This document shows, in pieces, positions 43,313 to 55,266 of a stretch of 64,000 nt of DNA. Origin of the DNA: Paracamarosporium sp. OC-R06-R3 (taxonomy: Eukaryota > Ascomycota > Dothideomycetes > Pleosporales > Didymosphaeriaceae). A model generated the notes under the pieces. The model did no database searches, was not told the origin of the DNA, and worked only from the letters and a program-made list of their open reading frames with translations. The position numbers and the translations under genes are program-made. The DNA lies in assembly GCA_019828545.1 (NCBI GenBank), contig JACVRA010000153.1, forward strand, positions 248,001 to 312,000, in the 5' to 3' direction. Each line of letters opens with the position of its first letter. Position 1 is the first letter of the stretch.

Positions 43313-44890
43313 GCAGGGCTGCTGCCACAAGGCTGACGACGCATGACTCAGGCTGCGACGGAGGAACCCGCAAATAGCAACATGGTCGATATGCGAAGCG
43401 CAGGAGCAAAAAGCAAAGGCTCGCGTCTCTACTCTACTCTATACACACAGGCAGGCAGGCAGCAAGCAAGCTTACTGTTTCGAGCACGGGCGAGGGCAGC
43501 GACGAAGTGCGCCTGACACGCCTCCGCCCGTCTAAGCTCGTATTGTGACGCCCCCTCGGCTCTCGCTGGGCGAGGGACGTGTGATCACATCTGTCTGTCC
43601 GTCTGTGTGTGTGTCGGCACTTTGGAACTCAGCCTAGCGTCTCGGTGAAGAAACGCCGTGTGCGACGGTGAGTGAGATGTGCCCTGTGCCATTTGTGACA
43701 TGGTGGCTGCCATGCTTGGAGGGGTTGTGCTACGGGCGCAGCAGCTGAGGAGGTGTGTGGGGAGGACGGCGTGCATATCAGGGTGATGGGCCGTGTAATG
43801 GGGTGGATTTTTGCCGGGTGCTTGTGCTGCCTGGCTCGTAGAGAGTCCGGGGTATTTGCGGCTAAGTTGGAGGCAGCAGCTGGGCTTGTCAGACTCAGAC
43901 TGGTGGACAGTACGTACAGGTGGTCGCAGCAGGCTGCTCGTCAGATGCCGAGCAGGTTGGGCGAGCGGGTTTGCCAAGGTGCTGAGGGATGATGGTGTGC
44001 CGGGGTGGGAGAACAGATGTAGTTGCCATGTCAATAATAGTTCGGCGCCACCGAACCTAGCGCGTTGCAACGAGACAAGGCGAAGGCGGCAGCAATTTCG
44101 CGGCGGGCGAATCAGGCGGGCGGAGCGGTGTTGAGAGGGGAGTCGACGGCCTGGGAGGGAGAGGGCGCGGGGTCAGGGGCCCACTTGGCTGGACGAGGAC
44201 GATACCACAGAGGCCGCGGAACAGCAGTTCGAAAAACAAGAACGGGTTGCACAGCCCCTGGGTCGCAGGTGCAGGCGTGAGGCGTGGCTCGGGGCGCGCT
44301 GTCAAAGGCGCAAAAGCTCCGACGGCCGCTCCCCAGACGGCGGAGACGACCGGGTGTGGACTTCGTCTCCCAAGCGCAGGATCTCGGGCGATTGGTGTTG
44401 CATGGCACAGCTGAGCGACTCGCCCGGCCAGGATGCGCGGCGAGGCGAGCAGACGGCGTCGCCATGTTATTTCCGCGCATGATCTGCAAATCTCGTCACT
44501 GTGCATGCTGCGCCATGGGGCATAGCGCGCGGCGATCTGGGTCCCGCTGCTGTGGTTGCCGGGTTTTCCCTTTGGCCCCAACTGGCGCCTGCATCGCCAG
44601 GATCCCAGCGCCGTGTGGAGAGGACGCACGTCAAAGGCGGGAGACTGCAGCCGCCAGCACCGCGATTCGGCGCCTCGATCCGAGCACGAGGAGGCCTGAC
44701 GCTGTCTGCAAACGACGCGTGGGCGTAAATGAGGCGCGCGCACACCCCCCTGCCGCGTCGCACAACCCACCAACATCCCCCGTGAGCCAATGCCTCCGCC
44801 ATCGCTGGTTCAAGTCAAGTGCTGTCCGCAAATGTTTGCAATGCTACCAAGGATTCGAGTCTCGATGCTGATACAGTGGGTTCCTGTTGC

Positions 44891-44918
44891 TGCCCAACCA
44901 CCCAACCACCCAACCACC
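44891..44918. repeat. CCCAACCA tandem repeat
   Basis: About three and a half copies of the 8-base unit CCCAACCA. Confidence 0.75.
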
Positions 44919-45424
44919 CCATGCAGCCCAACTCGCTGAGCCCTCCTCGACACCTGTCACCTTCACCGTCGCTGCCCATCCTCCCCCCAAGCGACCACCT
45001 GCCTCTTCCGTCTCTTGGCTGTTCCTTGCTGTGTCCCCATCTTCACCGGCTCCCGCCCTTCCCACCTCCAGACCCCAACCCTCGTGCCCAACCCACACCG
45101 CCTCCATGTCATTAGGATCCCGTGCGAACACCGACCGACGCCAGCACCGGCCATCTCTTTCATTAGTAACCCCCCCGACCAGAAAAGCAAGCAAAAAAGC
45201 CCAGTGTCCAGATGTCCGCCCAAAACCCTGCCCAATTCCCCCCCGTCATTGTACAGCACGGCGCCATGAGAACCCAATGCCTAAGCCTTTCGCCGTGTCA
45301 TCCATCTAATGCACAGAACCCGAATAGGAGAATCGGTAAGACCCGTGGCGTGAAAAGGAAACACCGTGTTCCAGGTCAAAGACATTCTGCAGCGGCACGA
45401 GCCCGCCCGGCCGGTCCAAGCCGT

Positions 45425-45454
45425 GCTCATGCTCATGCTCATGCTCATGCTCAT
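45425..45454. repeat. (GCTCAT)5 microsatellite
   Basis: Five perfect copies of GCTCAT followed by a degenerate one (GCTAAC). Confidence 0.9.
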
Positions 45455-45718
45455 GCTAACGCGGAAAGAATCGAGAACATCTGAGGAGAGTGAAACCAAT
45501 CAAACAGTGAACATGCGTAGATGCAGAGAGACAATCATGTACAATAAGAAAAGGAAATGGCAAGAAATAGCTGGACTCGTGCACTTGCAACACGAGCCCA
45601 TCGCACATAGTCCAGGAAACATTAAGCGAGGTGGCTTCGGCCAATGCGTCGTTAGCGCAACAACCACGAGCGCCATTTTGAAAGCCACGAAGAGGATCGT
45701 CGTCGCAGAAAGCTTGTA

Positions 45719-47068
45719 TCATCGCCGTCGCGAGCCGGAAGCCGTGGGTCGCTGCGCCGACGAGGAGCCAGCACCTAGCTTTTCGAGTTGTTCGAGGCAT
45801 TTCATCAAAACTGGGGAATGGTCAGCGCGCTGCATGGACAGGGGGGAGTCGGTTGCACACTCACTGGCAGTGATCTCCTCTTCCCACACGCCCATCTGGT
45901 AGTCGACGAGCCCGTGCTTCTCCATGTTGTCGCAGTTCTTGACGAGCTTGGAGCCCATCTTCTCGATGAAGTCGTATTCGATGATGGACTGGGGTGCCTG
46001 TGGCCGCTGGTTGGTGGACTGCATGGTTTCCACCATCTCGAACTGCCGCTGGAACAGCCCCAGCCAGCAGTTGTTGAACTCTTCCCACAGCTTGAGGCGC
46101 ATCTGGTAATGGGTTTCGTCGTCGCGTACTAGGCCTATAGTCAATTCAGCTGCTCGTTCGCGCGACGTGCCGCGGAAGGACTCACCCAAGGTCTCGGCCC
46201 AGTGCAGCAGCCAATCTGACAGGCGGTCGAGGGCGGGGGCAGCCTCGCTCAGGCGGCCGTCACGGATCTGCTCAAACGTCTTCTTGAGCTCCGTCTGGTA
46301 CGTGTTGTAGAAGTCGTCGTACTCGTTGGCGCTGCCCTCCTGCTGCTGGGGCTGGGGCTGGGGGTAAGGCGGCTGCGAGTAGCCCCCGGCGTGGGAAGTG
46401 GGCGGATGGGGGTCTGTCATGGCGGCGGTCGAGTAGGCGGGCGCGGACTGCTGGGGGGTATATCCTATGGACGGGTACTGCGAGGAGACGTTCTGGGGCG
46501 CAATGGCAGACGAGGGCGCGCTCGTGGGGCCACCCTCGCTGGGCACACCACTGTAGTATTGCGGTTGTGCAACGCCAAAGTTGGTGCCCAGGACCTCTAT
46601 GGCCGAGTCCCTGTTCTGCTGGTACTGTGGCACGGGCTCGTACTGCGACGAGCCCGGCTGCGAGGCCTGGGCGGGCACGTTGTACAGGACGCTCTGGGGG
46701 TACTGCGAGTACTGCTGCTGGGCGCGCGGGGCGGGCTGCTGCTGGTCGGCATAGTCCTGGGCGGCGTAGGCCACGGCGGGCTGCTGGACAAACTGTGAGG
46801 CTCCGTCGTAAGCGTAACCGTAACTCTGCGCGCGAGGGGCCGCGGGCGCCGACGTGGGCGGCCGGGCTGTCAAGGGCGCCTGCCTGAGGCGGTCGGATGA
46901 TGCGCTTACCACAGGATAGGATGCTTGTGGTTGGAGCAGCGTGCCTTGCTGGCTCGCGTAACCTGCGGTGCTCTGCCGTGGCCGGCGGTCATTGTCCATC
47001 CCACCGGGCCGGCTCTTGAGCTGCACGTTAAAGGGCGGTTCGAGGGCCCTATACGCCGACGGCGACAC
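45719..47068 (-). CDS. Conserved-looking protein of unknown function with Q/P/Y-rich N-terminus
   Basis: Exons 47068-46186, 46134-45865 and 45810-45719 give 414 residues, or 391 if translation starts at the second Met (46999). Both introns (51 and 54 bp, GTGAGT donors) lack in-frame stops and are divisible by three, so the unspliced frame is also open. Residues ~30-270 are rich in Gln, Pro, Tyr, Ala and Ser (YADQQQPAPRAQQQYSQYPQ and similar), a prion-like, disordered composition. The C-terminal ~145 residues form a compact helical region: YDDFYNTYQTELKKTFEQI, LSDWLLHWAETLGLVRDDE, LWEEFNNCWLGLFQRQFEM, IEYDFIEKMGSKLV and ITAILMKCLEQLEKL. I do not recognise a named domain. Large empty flanks, as seen around regulatory genes, and the low-complexity N-terminus hint at a nuclear or RNA-related regulator, but that is inference. 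Confidence 0.8.
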   Translation of the reverse strand: MSPSAYRALEPPFNVQLKSRPGGMDNDRRPRQSTAGYASQQGTLLQPQASYPVVSASSDRLRQAPLTARPPTSAPAAPRAQSYGYAYDGASQFVQQPAVAYAAQDYADQQQPAPRAQQQYSQYPQSVLYNVPAQASQPGSSQYEPVPQYQQNRDSAIEVLGTNFGVAQPQYYSGVPSEGGPTSAPSSAIAPQNVSSQYPSIGYTPQQSAPAYSTAAMTDPHPPTSHAGGYSQPPYPQPQPQQQEGSANEYDDFYNTYQTELKKTFEQIRDGRLSEAAPALDRLSDWLLHWAETLGESFRGTSRERAAELTIGLVRDDETHYQMRLKLWEEFNNCWLGLFQRQFEMVETMQSTNQRPQAPQSIIEYDFIEKMGSKLVKNCDNMEKHGLVDYQMGVWEEEITASECATDSPLSMQRADHSPVLMKCLEQLEKLGAGSSSAQRPTASGSRRR

Positions 47069-48540
47069 TGGCGGGGTCGCGTAGTTTGCCAGCTTGGAGA
47101 CGTGTCGGCCAGCGAGAGGGCGGGCGCAAAGCTGCTGCAGGCGCAGGTACAGGCAGAGGCGAGGCGGACGGTGGAGAGCGGAGAGCGCGCAAGAGTCGCT
47201 GTCGACGAGGGGTATCTGGAGGGGGTCGGCGTGAGGAGTGACGTTAAGAGTGGGATGTTCGAGGCTTCAGACGGATGGATATAAACAGCGTCGTCGCGCA
47301 TCACCCGCGCAGCCAATGGAGCCCGACCGTCGAAAAAGCAGCCGGCGCAAAGCCTCACCGGCGTGGCTCGCTCGCAAGGATATCCTCGGCCCGCTGCGAC
47401 GAGGATGACTCTGCCAGGACCCGGAAGGCGGCGTCCCGATCTGGCAACGTTGGAGACTTTGATGGCGAGAGTGGACCGCGTGGGCTCGCAGCCAGACCGT
47501 GACAGGATCGTGGCGGCCAAAAGGAACGTGGAGGACCCTGACAGACTTGGGCCTGGTGTAATGCTCCCCCAGGAACGCAGCTGGTTGCGGTAGGGTTCTC
47601 CTTGCACTCGCCCAAAGGCCCGAACGAACCGGGCGTGCAGAAAGCCAGGCTACTGGATCGTCTCAAACAACTCAACGCCTGCGTTTCGGCAGCTGGCCAG
47701 CCCTACGATGCGTTGGCGAGCGCACAGGACGGTAGGGGAGCAGGTGCTGGGCGAGGTGAAGCGTTGGGTCCGCGTCAAGACAACAGTGCGACAGTCCTGC
47801 TCTGCTCGCCGGCCCTCGCTCTGGCCCGCACGTTCAACTTGGGGGTTCGGATGAAGGCCTTTCAACGAAAAGAGTCGAGCGGGCGTGGTCTCATTGGGCA
47901 GCGGGTGGGGAGGGCTTTAAGGCAGGTTGCGTCACGAGCAGGCGCTCGGGCAGACTTGGAAGCCAAAGCTCGCCGCTACCGTAGACGGCGTCCGAGGCAG
48001 CGCTGGTCTTGTGCAAGTGGCAGTGGGGGTGCGTGCAAACGGGAGTGCTAACGAGGGCGTGCGACGGTGGATGGCGGATGGGATGCTGGGGACCAAGAGA
48101 GGGCGGAGACAGCCACATTGGAGATCAGGCGGGAGGACGCAAAAGAAAAAAAAAAAGGACACGGGCACGGCTTCGCGGCCAGACAGCGTAATAATAGGGC
48201 CGTGTGGGACGCGTTTGGTTTGGGGTACTGGTACCTGAGGGGTGGGTGTGGCGCTGGGCCGGGGGGGTGGAGTGAGGGAGCAATTCACCGTGGATGACGG
48301 CGTGCTGTACCTGGGCAAAGTCTCCGATATCCGACCATGATATGGTGGGGCCCAGCCGCCATGGTTACAGATCGCCGTCGACGATCTGCAAGAGGCTGGA
48401 CAGGCCTTTCTGCAGGGCATCGGCATACGGGGGCTTCTGTCAGCATCCTTCCGCGCAACGGAACGCAGCTTCATGCGCCGGTGGGAGTGCATACCTGCCC
48501 AGTGCTGAGCTGAGCAAAGGGGGCCGCGAGGAGCCACCAA

Positions 48541-48580
48541 CTGGGCTGCCGGGCTGCTGGGCTGCTGGGCTGCTGGGCGG
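48541..48580. repeat. GGGCTGCT tandem repeat
   Basis: About four copies of an 8-base unit GGGCTGCT/CTGCTGGG with minor drift. Confidence 0.75.
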
Positions 48581-48756
48581 TCGGGCAGCGTCGCAGAGGC
48601 GTTTCATGCAGGCGACGAGGGTGCGGTGCTGATTCGTTTCGCTGCTGGCCGGCCACCAGACGCTTCTCCAGACCTCTGCGGCGTCATCTGGAGGTGTTGG
48701 AGCTGGATGAGATGACATTCCACCACCAAGCGCCCGTGCGCCATGGTCAGGGGGGC

Positions 48757-48800
48757 CGGCATCCTGGCATCCTCGCATCCTGGCACCCTCGCATCCTCGC
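48757..48800. repeat. CATCCTSG minisatellite
   Basis: About five imperfect copies of CATCCTGG/CATCCTCG/CACCCTCG. Confidence 0.75.
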
Positions 48801-50716
48801 CCAAGAATCGCTCATCTCTCTGACGCCGCCGCAGCAGGGGTTGCGCACGATCCGCGCGCAGCCTCACTCGTCGATCCCGCCGCACGCCGACTGACGAGTG
48901 CAACCAGAACATGGCCGTCCTCCTGCACGTCTGACTGGCCGACGCGCTGCAAACCTTCCTTCCGGCGCACGCCCAGCGCTCCTCTGCCTGGTGGCCCACG
49001 GCTCGCTGCTGTCGCCGCCGAGCAAAGGGCCGCCCGGCTCCCAGGTCCCATGTCGCCGTCGACGTCGCCGTCGCCGTGAATGCTGCCCTCACGTGCCCGC
49101 CCGCAGGGATGCGCGCCCGTCTCAGACTTCTGGAAGACGCGCAGAACCCCCGATCTCACCTTGCGCAGCCGCCTCTTGAAACAGACGGCGCCCAGGTTGC
49201 ATCTCTGGACGCGCCATTGGTGCATCATCTGCTCCAACAATAGCGATCCGGCACTCGCCCATCGTGCACGGCACAGCCGAGATTGCAGGCTCCGCGAACA
49301 GCTTTCGAGAAGGCTGTCATGTTTCCTTCGTTTCTCCCTCCACCACCTGCACGTCTGCGCCGCAAAATTTCCACCTGGCAGGCTGCCTGAAAAGCAACCT
49401 CACAGCGTCGTCGCCAACCCTGGCACGCTGCTTGCGCCCCGTGTGGTCTGATTCTGCACCCGCTCCATGGCCAATTTGAAATCCACTCGGCTGTTATCCT
49501 GCTTCCGACGCATATGCCGTGGCAAGCATCATCGTTCCTGTGCCCTTTTAGCCGTTAGGGCTGCTCCCGCCTGATTGTCGCCGTTGAGATCGCTGAAGCG
49601 AGCATTTGGGGTAGCGACAGGGCGACTACCTTGATTGGTCTACACGGCCAACAATCGCCCATGGGCCTGAAATTCGGCGAGTCAGGAGAACCCGTCCAGC
49701 ACTCGACTGATCGTGCCCTCGCCCGTTCCTTGCAATAAAACCACAAAAGCACCAGCCACCTCCGGTCAGGATCCATTTTTACCATTGTTTTTCTGAACAC
49801 AGGCCCTCTCCTGAGTCGCTCGATGCACCAACCGCTTTGGGACGACTATTTTGGAGAACATGACGCACCTAGCCATCGACGCAGGGATGCCATCCTTAGC
49901 GCGTCGCGCATCGTTGCAACGTCGACGGCCGTCGGCTGCACAGGACAGGAGAACAAATGAGCAAGCTGAGAGAAAGCCACAAGATGATGGCTGGTAAATG
50001 CGTTGGGCGAGCAAGTTGAAGGACATACCATTTCTGGACAGACCTCGGGTGCATGTGCGTCAATGAATCTTGGTGTAAGAGAACTGACAGGGGGCTGGAC
50101 AACGGCGAACCGTGAGTGGTTGCTGAAGACGAAGCAGGTGGGCAAGCTTGAACTCATGGGAACCCTTGGACCGAAGTATATCCGAGACGACACCTTGCTC
50201 TGCCGCTCGTCATATTCTGTGCAAACACAATTGTGCAGTGGGAGGAATTTCCCGTTTTGCTTGCAGTAGACAAGATTCTCACTCGTTCCAAACCTCGGTA
50301 CCCCGTGGGGAGTGATAGCCAACGTCGTTACTGGAAGGATATCTAAGTTGACTAAACGATGACCTGAAGTTCGATCCTACTATGATTGAGCTATGTGCAG
50401 ATACAGGACCCTTTCCGTCTCCTTTCGACTTGATCCTCGATACATCGGTATGCGGTTAGTATGAGACTCGAACCCATCGTCAAACGCTTTCTACCATTTC
50501 GGTCTCCCAAGCAATGTACTGTCTTCACCGAGTTGCCTTTCCGTCACGTTAAAATACTAGTGATTTGTATTGCCACGCGAAGTGGCCCATGGGATTAAGA
50601 AGGGCCGTGTTAATACAAAGAGACATATTGCCGACAGGACGAACACCTTGTATTTGAATATGTTACAACAGGTATGTATGCTAATACACAAGGATAATAT
50701 ACAACTCGCGTAAACC

Positions 50717-51791
50717 TTAACGCTTGACCCAGGTGGGCATCTTGCGTGCCTTGACATGTCCGGTCTTTTTTCTTTCCACTTTCCTTGGATCCCGAGTAAC
50801 GCAGCCAGCTGTAGAGTGTTAGCATTTCGCTCAACACTATTGTCGGTATCGTTGAGGTTGACTTACCGCGTCGCAGCGCTGGCTTTAGAGCCGGTTCATG
50901 CACCAGCAACGCCTTTGCAACAGCCAGAGTCAAGGCCTCTGCTTGGCCGGTGGAGCCTCCGCCTTGGACCAAACCAAACAGGTTGTATTTGTCAAGTCGC
51001 TGCGTAGCCTTCAAAGCCCAGACAGCGCTCTCGCGGTGGTGCAATCTCCCAAAGAACTGCGACAGAGATTTGCCATTGATCAGAACTTCCCCCTCGCCCT
51101 CAACAAGCCACGCGACGGCGGATGAGGTCTTCCTGCGACCAACGCCTCTGGCCCGTCCCCACTCATCTACCACCCCGGGAGTTGGAACAATGTCACCAGG
51201 CTGGCTGTCCTTCATGTACCGTCGCATTGCTGTCCTGATCTGCTCTGGCATCAAAGAAGGGTGTACGCAGTTCAGTCTCTTCAGGATGTGCAGCATCTTA
51301 TGATATCGCTGTGTCTTGACGGGCTCGTTCGTCATGATGCGGTACTGGTCGATGCTCTTCCATGCTACTCTTGGAGCTTCGGAGTTTGGTATCGTAGGCA
51401 GCGTGGCGACACTGCGGAGGAGAGCAGAGAGGTTGATGAAATCATCCGTGAAGGTGGGTTTTGCGCTGAAGTATGATGGAGACGCTGGGACAACGCGCAG
51501 GGTGCGAAGCAGTCGGCCATCGCCCTTTCCCTTGCTACCACCACCACTCCCACTACCCTCACCATCTTCCTCGAACGCAATCTCAGGAGCAGCAGTAAAT
51601 GATTCCGGTGTCGACTCAGTAATCGCGTTCGCGAGCCCGGCGCCCCGCGATGGGGTGGTTGAGATGAAGCGCGCTGCAGGTCGCAGACTCCTGTGCGCGT
51701 ATCGCATCGTCCGCGTGCACTGTGGCCGTGGTGCACTCAGCAAGCCTTCGGCGGCCGACCACATGGTTCGTGAGAGCTCGCCTCGCGCCAT
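50717..51791 (-). CDS. MRPS9: Mitochondrial small-subunit ribosomal protein uS9m
   Basis: Two exons (51791-50867 and 50808-50717) give 338 residues. The first ~50 are basic and hydroxylated ([20 protein letters not shown]), a mitochondrial presequence. The C-terminal ~130 residues are ribosomal protein S9: [67 protein letters not shown] and the end [18 protein letters not shown], closing in the invariant Lys-Arg whose tail reaches the P site. The middle (about 110-200) is the fungal mitochondrial extension. The final exon is short and out of frame with the unspliced read-through, which would otherwise give an unrelated tail. It shares a 270-bp divergent promoter with eEF1B-gamma. Confidence 0.95.
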
Positions 51792-52061
51792 GGCGACTGC
51801 AATTGTCGCAATACGTCGTCGTAGATTGTGATGGCTTGCTGGCGAGCACTGCTGCCGTAAATTCTTAGGCAGGGGCGGCCCAAGCGCCTGCCTCCGTTGC
51901 TCGTTTGGGCAAGGCGTGGTCGGCGCGCAATTTCTCCGGCACAAAAAGCTCTTCCCTCGTTCTTGCCCCGCCTCCCCTCGCCCATACATCCCAATTTTCT
52001 TTCTTGTCCACTTCTTGTCAACCACTGATTGTGCTGCTTGCAATTCAAGAACATCGCAATC
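51792..52061. promoter_or_regulatory. Bidirectional promoter of uS9m and eEF1B-gamma
   Basis: Only 270 bp separate the two start codons. The eEF1B-gamma side is pyrimidine-rich (CTTTCTTGTCCACTTCTTG), as usual for highly expressed fungal genes. Confidence 0.6.
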
Positions 52062-53579
52062 ATGTCTTTCGGCAAGCTTTACAGCTACAACGTTTGTGCT
52101 CCTGTGGTACAACCGGCAGTTGAATGGAAATGACTAACGTGTTCGCAGGGCAACCCGCGCACCACGTCGCTGCTCGCCGTTGCGAAGGAGAACGGTCTTG
52201 ACATCGAGGTCGTCGAGACTGTGCCTGCCAATGGTGTCTCCACCGAGTACCTGAAGCTCAACAAGCTCGGCAAGATCCCGACCTTCGAGGGCGCCGACGG
52301 CTTCGTTCTCACCGAGGCCATCGCCATTGCCGTCTACCGTAGGTCCCCCTTTTTTCCTATTTCTGGTTGCGCAAAGGATGAGGCATATTATCATTCAGTT
52401 ATCCCTGTCTGAACACACTTGTTGAGAATCTTCGACTCTGATTTTTTTTTTCCCGCATATATTGCATTATCACGTCCGCAAGTGGTGTGACTCAAACTGA
52501 CATGTACAGTCACCTCCCAGAACGAGAAGACCGCCCTTCTTGGCAAGACCAAGCAGGACTACGCCTCCATCCTGCGATGGATGTCATATGCCAACTCTGA
52601 GATCCTCCCTCATCTCGGTGGCTGGTTCCGCCCGCTCGTCGGCCGTGGCCCCTACAACAAGAAGAACATTGAGGACTCCAAGGCTGCCGCTACCAAGGCT
52701 GTCCACGCTCTTGAGGAGTACCTCCTTACCCACACCTACCTCGTCGGCGAGCGCCTCACCCTCGCTGACTTCTTCACTGCCTCCATTCTTGCCCGCGGCT
52801 TCCAGTACTTCTACGACAAGGCCTGGCGCGCGGAGAACCCCAACGTCACCCGTTGGTACGAGACCGTTTACAACGTCCCTAGCTACTCTGCAGCAGCTGG
52901 CAAGCTCGAGTTCATCGAGGAGGCCATCAAGAACGTTCCCCCGAAGAAGGAGGAGAAGCCGAAGAAGGAGCAGCCCAAGGCTGCCGCCAAGCCCAAGGAG
53001 ACCCCTGCTGAGGAGGAGGAGGAGGCACCGAAGCCCAAGCCCAAGCACCCGCTTGCCTTGCTCGACCGCCCCACTTTCGACCTCGATGAGTGGAAGCGCC
53101 AGTACTCCAACAACGACGTCAAGGTGTCGCTGCCCTGGTTCTGGGAGAACGTCAAGTTCGACGAGTACTCCATCTGGAAGGTTGACTACAAGTACAACAA
53201 GGAGAACAAGCTTGTTTTCATGACCTCCAACTTGATTGGTACGTGAGATTACAGAATTTACTCAAAGAATGGATATTAACAATTCAAAGGTGGTTTCTTT
53301 GCCCGTCTTGAGGCTTCCCGCAAGTTCATCTTCGGCGCCGCCTCTGTGTACGGAGAGAACAACGACAACGCCATCCAGGGCGCTTTCGTCATCCGTGGCC
53401 AGGATGCCCTTCCCGCTTTCGATGTCGCTCCCGACTACGAGAGCTACGAGTTCACCAAGCTCGACCCCCAGAAGCCCGAGGACCGCACGTTCGTCGAGCA
53501 GGCATGGGCTGACGAGCCCCCGGCCGTCACCATCGATGGCAAGGAGTACAAGTACGCTGACGGCAAGGTGTTCAAGTAA
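52062..53579 (+). CDS. Translation elongation factor eEF1B gamma subunit
   Basis: Four exons (52062-52091, 52149-52338, 52510-53238, 53290-53579) give 412 residues, standard for the family. The N-terminus is a GST-like module: MSFGKLYSYNGNPRTTSLLA, the thioredoxin-like part with KIPTFEGADGFVLTEAIAI, then a helical part with LLGKTKQDYASILRWMS and HTYLVGERLTLADFF. A Lys/Glu/Pro/Ala-rich linker follows (about 220-255). The C-terminal EF1G domain (PF00647) starts HPLALLDRPTFDLDEWKRQY and ends YKYADGKVFK. It anchors the eEF1A nucleotide-exchange complex in the cytosol. The first exon is just ten codons, and the first intron has an unusual GTTTGT donor. The codon choice is strongly C-ending, as in highly expressed genes. 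Confidence 0.97.
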
Positions 53580-55266
53580 ACATATCATTCAATGGAGGGA
53601 CTTTGGGATGGATTCGGTTATGATGGGACGAATATTACGACATCGTGAAGGAACACTATGCATATGAGAGATGAGACAAGAGATGGACGCGGGGATGTGT
53701 GGTGGGCAGCGTTAGTAGAGATACACCAGTCACTCTTGCTTGCCTTGATGGGCGCAAAAGCCGAATTAAAAGAGCTCAAGCCCAGCACAGTGTTTCTGCC
53801 CACGTGACTAAATGTACATAGACTTGCAAGTCGGGGCATCCTGGCTGTCCGCCCGCTTTATAGCTTAACCAAGTGGGTTCGATAATGCCCGAACTTGGAC
53901 CTGGTTATAATATATGCCATACGCTTCAACCCGGCGTGTGTATGTACGCTTACGGCGAGGATTTGACATCCTGACACTGGACGGCGTGCCGCGATGGTGA
54001 GGGCGTTTGTGTGACGAGTATGCGTACAACAGCCGCGCATTTACGGCGGCTTACATGAGATGGCATTTCCGTAGCTGTTGGTAGTACTGACATGGCCTAT
54101 GTCATGCATGCGGCGGCATATGCAGTCCCCGCTTGCAGGGCCTGGAACCCGTTCACACGCCTCAGTGAACCATGGGACTGAGGCGTAGGTGACAGCTCCC
54201 CTGCGGCGTCTCCCACGACTCGGTCGCAGCACAGCATCGCAGCATGCCTCCCGGCGCGAAACAACGTCTTATCCGGCGTCCGCGTCGAAGACGGCTAAAG
54301 ATGATTGGAAAGGTCGACGGAGGACCCAGGACTGAGTCGAGGACGGTGGGGCGCAGCTGTGGCTCCTCGGCGCTGTGCTGTGTGATTGGGCCTCTAGGGC
54401 AGCCGCGCAGCCACATAAGGGCCGGGGCCTAGAGTTCGGGCGTGGAGGCGGCCTTCTTTCAACCTCGAGTTCGAGTCCTCGAGACACACTGCTGCTGCGC
54501 GCTACGCGTAGGAGCGAGAATTCATATAAGAACGGCCGGCGCGGACTCGAGGCGCTGCGAGTCCGAGGACACAGCGCGCGCAATCTGAGCATCCGCGCGC
54601 ACACGTCTCTGTCACGCGGGTCAGGCGTCCGGTTGCAAAGGAAGAGAGCAATTGAAGGGCTTGCGCGAGTTGAACAGCTCCACGACGGCGCTGCCGGGTT
54701 TCAGTAAGAGAAGGCTGGCTTTTGCACTTTGGCGAGGACGATCGGCTGGGGTGATCTTCAAGAAGCGCGTTGCTCCGCTCCACTCGCCTGCACGACTCGA
54801 CGGCTGACTGCCGCGTCACGGGCGAACCGTCGCTCAACGTTACACCAATTCCGTGCAACAGATCAACCTCAGGCGTTCGAATATCTGTTGACTCCTGGAC
54901 CCTGGCTGAGAGATCCTCTTCAAATTCTTGTCCCGAAAGTTGGCCTTTACCCTCTCCTCTCGGGCGCATCCTACAATAACACTGGAGAGACAACAATTGC
55001 GTCCTAACATTGCCACTGCCAAAGAGGAAGAATACAGGAACACTATTGGCACGAGAGGCTGTTTGGTTGGCATCGTCTTTGGGAAGAGCTAGCAGTAGAA
55101 AAAGCGTGGCACTGAGACAGCGGTCCGCAGCAAAAGCGAAAGATCTCCGATCGACATTGAGGAGTTCCCGGGATCCCGTACGTTCGGATAGGGCTGAGAC
55201 CTCGTGCTAGAAGTGTCAAGCGGGATAAGCTGGTTGGCAGGAGAACTCAACAACCACACGCTGGGG
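53580..55266. other. Intergenic region (1.7 kb)
   Basis: It holds the 3' flank of eEF1B-gamma and upstream sequence of PDE1. Overlapping open frames near 54269-54996 have no domain. A CTCGAG...CTCGAG inverted repeat lies around 54466-54484; it is not part of a tRNA. Confidence 0.5.

Larger units (their letters stand above)
41919..45718. other. Large GC-rich intergenic region (3.8 kb)
   Basis: Many long overlapping frames occur on both strands, which is expected from GC-rich low-complexity DNA; none has a recognisable domain or signal. Simple repeats lie at 42543-42612, 43280-43310, 44891-44918 and 45425-45454. It lies downstream of the prion-like gene. Confidence 0.5.
47069..50716. other. 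Large GC-rich intergenic region (3.6 kb)
   Basis: It contains the upstream region of the prion-like gene and simple repeats at 48541-48580 and 48757-48800. Frames such as 49846-50322 minus are open but have no recognisable features. A T-arm-like hairpin on the minus strand near 50461-50480 has no matching acceptor stem, so no tRNA is called. Confidence 0.5.

Noticed and set aside
43585..44871. Long overlapping frames in GC-rich sequence
   Set aside because: Stop codons are rare in GC-rich DNA; translations are low-complexity Pro/Arg/Ala without domains.
49846..50322. 158-codon minus-strand frame in the 47-50.7 kb gap
   Set aside because: No domain or codon bias; overlapping frames on both strands are as long.
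50461..50540. Possible tRNA on the minus strand (T-arm ATGGG-TTCGAGT-CTCAT)
   Set aside because: No matching 5' acceptor strand or convincing D-arm is found at the right distance.
54464..54486. GTTCGAGTCC-like B-box at 54,470
   Set aside because: It is part of a CTCGAG inverted repeat and lacks the rest of a tRNA cloverleaf.
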